Shown here: piece by piece, positions 61,228 through 64,000 of the stretch
Layout: each line of letters begins with the position of its first letter
Position numbering within the stretch: position 1 is the stretch's first letter
DNA from: Mageeibacillus sp. UBA6980
Lineage (GTDB): Bacteria > Bacillota > Clostridia > Saccharofermentanales > Saccharofermentanaceae
Direction of reading: 5' to 3'
Assembly (NCBI GenBank): GCA_002450095.1
Contig: DJYK01000012.1
Span: 11,069-75,068, forward strand
Length of the DNA stretch: 64,000 nucleotides
The notes under the pieces: generated by a model
The model's database searches: none
Told to the model about the DNA's origin: nothing
The model's input: the letters and a program-made list of their open reading frames with translations, nothing else
Position numbers and translations under genes: made by a program

Positions 61228-62577
61228 TAGACGGTTTTTTTCCGCCTTCTTTACGGCTATCCTGAACGCGATGATTATATAGATCGCGCACACCGTCCAG
61301 ATAATCGGTTCGCATAAGGCTATCCCGAGATAACCCAAGACTACGGCAAGTTTTCTCGCTGTTACTATCTTCAGTATAAGCTCCATAATACTCGCGATTA
61401 TGGGAACGAATTTGGCACCCATTCCCTGAAGCGTTGTCCTCGTTACAAGAAGCACCGCCAGGACAAAGTAGAACGGAAGATCGAGCCTCAGATAAAAGAC
61501 AGCGGTGTCTATGAGTTCTTCTGTCGCGGAGCCTGATATGAGGATGACCATCTTCTCGCCCAGTGTATAGATCAGGAGGATCAACAGGGTCGCTATGCCG
61601 AAGGAGAAGAACAATACGCTCCTTAAGCCCTGCTTGATTCGGTCGTGTCTTCCGGCACCGTGATTCTGACCTGCGAAAGTAGCCATGGCGTTAGCAAGCG
61701 TCGATAACGTCATCATGCAAAGTTCCGATATCTTTCTTGCAGTCGTGTGAGCGGCGATCGTTGTGTTTCCGAGGTTGTTTATCGCACCCTGTAAGATCAT
61801 GGAGCCTAAGTTGACTACCGTAAACATCAGTGCGAAAGAGATACCCGAAGTAAATAATTCGGCGATAAGTCCTTTGTTCAGAACAAAGTCCGCTCGCGTA
61901 ATATGGACTTGAGGAACTTTGATCCATATGTAGATGAGTGTCAGGAGCGAGGAGAGAGCCTGCGATATCGCCGTTGCATACGCCGCCCCCGGAAGCCCGA
62001 ACCCGAGCTTACGGACGAACAGAAGGTCTAAGACTATGTTCGTCGCTACGGAGACGATAAGAAAATACAAAGGTGCACGGGAGTTTCCTATCGACTGAAG
62101 TATTCCCCTTAAAACGTTATAGATAAACATGAACATCGACAATCCGATAACTACCGATGCGTAACTGTAGGCGGTGTCGAAGATAGAGTCGGGAGTGTGA
62201 AGAAGTCTCATAAGAGGCTTCAGCGAGATCAGTCCGATGACGGGGACAAGTATGCCCCAGATGACGGAGATAAAGATCGTATTGGCAATCGCTTTTTTTA
62301 GTCCCTTCTCATCGTGACTTCCGAAGAATCTCGATATGACGACTGCAAAACCGCTGCTCATTCCGAACATCAGCGAATTGAAGAATCCGTAGATAGTCGA
62401 TACCGAGCCTATGGCCGTAAGCGCATCGTCGCCCAGAGCATGACCGATTATCGATATATCCGTAAGGTTATAAAGCTGCTGAAAGATATTGCTCAGGAAA
62501 ATAGGGATGGCGAACAGTATCGTCATCTTGAGAGGATTTCCCTTTGTAAGATCGGTTGTGGCTCTGTTTGTACTCAT
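61189..62577 (-). CDS. MATE-family transporter
   Basis: A 462-residue protein with twelve hydrophobic segments. It has FAIPIFLSNIFQQLYNLTD in helix 1 and GFAVVISRFFGSHDEKGLKK in the first half, with the matching second repeat (HTTARKISELCMMTLSTLAN). MATE proteins export drugs or metabolites in exchange for Na+ or H+. It is read opposite to the polysaccharide genes; its last 39 bases overlap the end of the mannose fusion gene tail to tail. No intrinsic terminator was found for either. Substrate unknown. Confidence 0.92.
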   Translation of the reverse strand: MSTNRATTDLTKGNPLKMTILFAIPIFLSNIFQQLYNLTDISIIGHALGDDALTAIGSVSTIYGFFNSLMFGMSSGFAVVISRFFGSHDEKGLKKAIANTIFISVIWGILVPVIGLISLKPLMRLLHTPDSIFDTAYSYASVVIGLSMFMFIYNVLRGILQSIGNSRAPLYFLIVSVATNIVLDLLFVRKLGFGLPGAAYATAISQALSSLLTLIYIWIKVPQVHITRADFVLNKGLIAELFTSGISFALMFTVVNLGSMILQGAINNLGNTTIAAHTTARKISELCMMTLSTLANAMATFAGQNHGAGRHDRIKQGLRSVLFFSFGIATLLILLIYTLGEKMVILISGSATEELIDTAVFYLRLDLPFYFVLAVLLVTRTTLQGMGAKFVPIIASIMELILKIVTARKLAVVLGYLGIALCEPIIWTVCAIYIIIAFRIAVKKAEKNRLSNVADQDLHPAV

Positions 62578-62608
62578 ATAGTGTATTTATATTCCGAATA
62601 GGAATTAT

Positions 62609-62638
62609 CTTATATCACATTTAATTGTAATTTGTCAG
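62609..62638 (-). promoter_or_regulatory. Promoter candidate for the MATE gene
   Basis: Read on the minus strand: CTGACA (62638-62633), 18 bases, then TGA-TATAAG (62617-62609), an extended -10 form. The transcript would begin near 62602. A short palindrome, ATTCC-GAATA-GGAAT (62591-62605), covers the expected start and could be an operator. Confidence 0.45.
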
Positions 62639-62652
62639 ATTTCTAATAAAAT
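62625..62652 (+). promoter_or_regulatory. Promoter candidate for the HD-domain gene
   Basis: TTGTAA (62625-62630), 16 bases, TAAAAT (62647-62652). The predicted transcription start falls at about 62659, which is the A of the ATG, so the mRNA would be leaderless. It overlaps the divergent MATE promoter. Confidence 0.5.
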
Positions 62653-62658
62653 AAATCT

Positions 62659-63264
62659 ATGGAAAAGGCTGTAACCGAATATAAGATCGCCAAAGAAGTC
62701 TTTGCCCTCGGGCGGGACATTATCTTGTCAGACGATGCCCAACAGATGAAGGAATTCACTCAACACGGTACTACGTCGGTATTTGAACATGTTCTTTCGG
62801 TTGCCAAGTTCAGCCTGATATTCGCGATAAATCTCGAGAATATTTTCGGATTCAAGGCCGACAGGAAAGCTCTGATAAGAGGCGCGCTCCTTCACGATTA
62901 TTTCCTTTACGACTGGCATAAGCCGAGTGATAAGAGGCGCGGGCTTCACGGGTTTACGCATCCTTCTATCGCCTGTGAGAATGCGATCAGAGACTTTAAC
63001 ATCTCTCCTATCGAGCAGGATATAATCAAGCATCACATGTTCCCTTTGACGTTTATATGGCCGCATTCATACGAAGGGTGGCTTGTTTGCTTTGCCGATA
63101 AATGGTGTGCCATATGCGAGACATTTAAGATAGATATCTCTTCCTATATCATATACAGGGTCAATCTTCACAGCGAACTGGTCAAGGGAGGGATCACACT
63201 CGGAAGGCGGGAGGCTTCGGCTTCTTCCAAAGAGCATCAGGACTCGGAAGGGAAAGCGACATGA
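62659..63264 (+). CDS. HD-domain phosphohydrolase-like protein
   Basis: A 201-residue protein with an HD metal-dependent hydrolase pattern: His in SVFEHVLSVAKFSL, the HD pair in ALLHDYFLYDWHK, further His residues in FTHPSIACENAI and DIIKHHMFPLT, and the final Asp in VCFADKWCAI. Related small HD proteins hydrolyse nucleotides or phosphoesters, but the substrate is unknown. No Shine-Dalgarno site precedes the ATG. It overlaps the NUDIX gene by 4 bases, so the two are probably co-translated and may share nucleotide housekeeping roles. Confidence 0.85.
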   Translation: MEKAVTEYKIAKEVFALGRDIILSDDAQQMKEFTQHGTTSVFEHVLSVAKFSLIFAINLENIFGFKADRKALIRGALLHDYFLYDWHKPSDKRRGLHGFTHPSIACENAIRDFNISPIEQDIIKHHMFPLTFIWPHSYEGWLVCFADKWCAICETFKIDISSYIIYRVNLHSELVKGGITLGRREASASSKEHQDSEGKAT

Positions 63265-63758
63265 ATCCCGTAAAACTTACCACGCTCTGTTATCTTACAA
63301 GAAACGATGAGGTCCTCTTTATCGTAAAAGGAGATACCGTTAAGAACAGGAAGAACCTTAATGTCGGAAAGTATCTCGGTGTAGGCGGTCACATTGAGGA
63401 TAACGAATCTGCTTATGAATGCATTGTAAGGGAGATACGGGAAGAGACCGGGATAACGGCCGGTGATATTAAAGGTCTTAAGTTACGATCAGTCGCGACC
63501 TTTATCAACGACTCATGCGACAATGAAGTTATGTATATCTATAAGGGTGAATATACGGGGGACACCGACCCCTGTCCCGGCAGTTGTGATGAAGGGAGAC
63601 TTTGCTGGGTAAAAAGGAAGGATATATTCGATATACCGACATGGGAAGGCGACAGAGAGATCTTTAAATATCTGTTTGACGATCGGTATTCGGATGTCTT
63701 CGAGATAAAACTTATTTACAGTAAAGATGAACTGATATCCGCAGATACTTATTTATAA
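63261..63758 (+). CDS. NUDIX hydrolase
   Basis: A 165-residue enzyme with a full NUDIX box, GGHIEDNESAYECIV followed by REIREETGI, containing the metal-binding Glu residues. The N-terminus KLTTLCYLTRNDEVLFI and the CWVKRKDIFDIPTWEGD region are like MutT/8-oxo-dGTPase-type proteins of Firmicutes. It would hydrolyse an oxidised or non-standard nucleoside diphosphate linked to another group. ATG 63261 overlaps the HD gene stop. After it come the rRNA promoter and leader. Confidence 0.9.
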   Translation: MNPVKLTTLCYLTRNDEVLFIVKGDTVKNRKNLNVGKYLGVGGHIEDNESAYECIVREIREETGITAGDIKGLKLRSVATFINDSCDNEVMYIYKGEYTGDTDPCPGSCDEGRLCWVKRKDIFDIPTWEGDREIFKYLFDDRYSDVFEIKLIYSKDELISADTYL

Positions 63759-63806
63759 GCGTTTCGGGGCCATATAAAAACTTTTCAAAAAAAGCAAAAA
63801 TACCGC

Positions 63807-63835
63807 TTGACAATGAGAGGGGAGCGTTGTATTCT
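63807..63835 (+). promoter_or_regulatory. rRNA operon promoter
   Basis: A perfect TTGACA (63807-63812), exactly 17 bases, and TATTCT (63830-63835), preceded by an A-rich stretch (about 63774-63800) that fits an UP element bound by the RNA polymerase alpha C-terminal domain. It is followed by a leader that matches an rRNA precursor rather than a coding gene. Confidence 0.75.
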
Positions 63836-64000
63836 TACTAAGCACTTCGCAAGAAGCACTTGCAAAAGGACTTCAAGCGACAGGCGCGGATCTTGAAAAT
63901 TGAATAGAATGCAGAACTTAAAACAACGAGCCTTAAGTTGATTCGTAAGAATTGAGTTTAATTAAGTAATTGAGCCAAAAGGCTTTCAAATTTTTATTTG
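63836..64000 (+). ncRNA. 5' leader of a 16S rRNA precursor (partial)
   Basis: This non-coding stretch contains GATCTTGAAAATTGAATAGA (63890-63909 region), a sequence type found in Firmicute rRNA leaders and spacers, where it can act in antitermination and processing. A small hairpin AGCC-AAAA-GGCT (63973-63984) lies just before an A/T-rich end. The 16S gene itself is not in the window; that it starts within a few bases of the edge is inference. Confidence 0.6.

Noticed and set aside
62659..63264. HD-domain protein as a Cas3-type or CRISPR-linked nuclease
   Set aside because: It has no helicase domain, no cas neighbours, and no repeat-spacer array was seen in the window.

Overview
The window looks like a chromosome segment of a low-to-moderate G+C Firmicute, most likely an anaerobe of class Clostridia. 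The reasons are the S10/spc/alpha ribosomal gene order ending in ECF-transporter genes and truA, the zinc-type S14, the zinc-type adenylate kinase, consensus sigma-A promoters with many extended -10 boxes, and Clostridia-style surface domains (a tyrosine/glycine-rich Ig-like repeat and DUF4214). Family level cannot be fixed from sequence reading alone.

Region 1 (1-11.7 kb) is the ribosomal supercluster: rpsC (partial)-rplP-rpmC-rpsQ-rplN-rplX-rplE-rpsN-rpsH-rplF-rplR-rpsE-rplO-secY, then adk-map-infA, then rpmJ-rpsM-rpsK-rpsD-rpoA-rplQ. rpmD (L30) is missing from its usual place between rpsE and rplO. A promoter ahead of rpmJ and a terminator after rplQ delimit the alpha part. Region 2 (11.7-19.6 kb) holds a fused double-ATPase EcfA1-EcfA2, EcfT, a ROK glucokinase, TruA, an NfeD/SPFH membrane pair with its own consensus promoter, nicotinate phosphoribosyltransferase and a cyclophilin.

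Region 3 (19.6-61.2 kb) is a very large Wzx/Wzy-type exopolysaccharide locus. It encodes an initiating sugar-phosphate transferase, two polymerase/ligase-like membrane proteins, a chain-length regulator with a degenerate kinase-like tail, a Wzx flippase, about ten glycosyltransferases, and precursor pathways for dTDP-rhamnose (rmlABDC), a dTDP-3-amino-3,6-dideoxyhexose (FdtA/FdtB-like) and GDP-mannose/GDP-fucose (a ManC-cupin-ManA fusion and GDP-fucose synthase; no gmd is seen). One gene on the minus strand (a DUF2142-like membrane protein) divides the locus.

The most unusual part is 48.6-58.2 kb. A TagB/TagF-like glycerophosphotransferase is followed by three tandem, translationally coupled paralogues of about 930 residues. 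Each joins an N-terminal YidC/Oxa1-like membrane domain to a second block of membrane segments and an extracellular sulfatase/LTA-synthase-type domain. All three have Asn where YidC insertases carry the groove Arg, and copies 1 and 3 share an almost identical 611-base tract that suggests recent gene conversion. I propose, as inference, a cell-surface system that decorates the polysaccharide with phospho-polyol or similar groups. Just upstream is a pair of membrane proteins with ricin-like modules, one of which also carries Ig-like and DUF4214 domains.

Region 4 (61.2-64 kb) has a MATE transporter (minus strand), an HD-domain hydrolase, a NUDIX hydrolase, and then a consensus rRNA-type promoter and leader. 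The window appears to stop just before a 16S rRNA gene. No CRISPR array, tRNA, insertion sequence or phage gene was seen, and there is no gene-free stretch longer than 300 bases.
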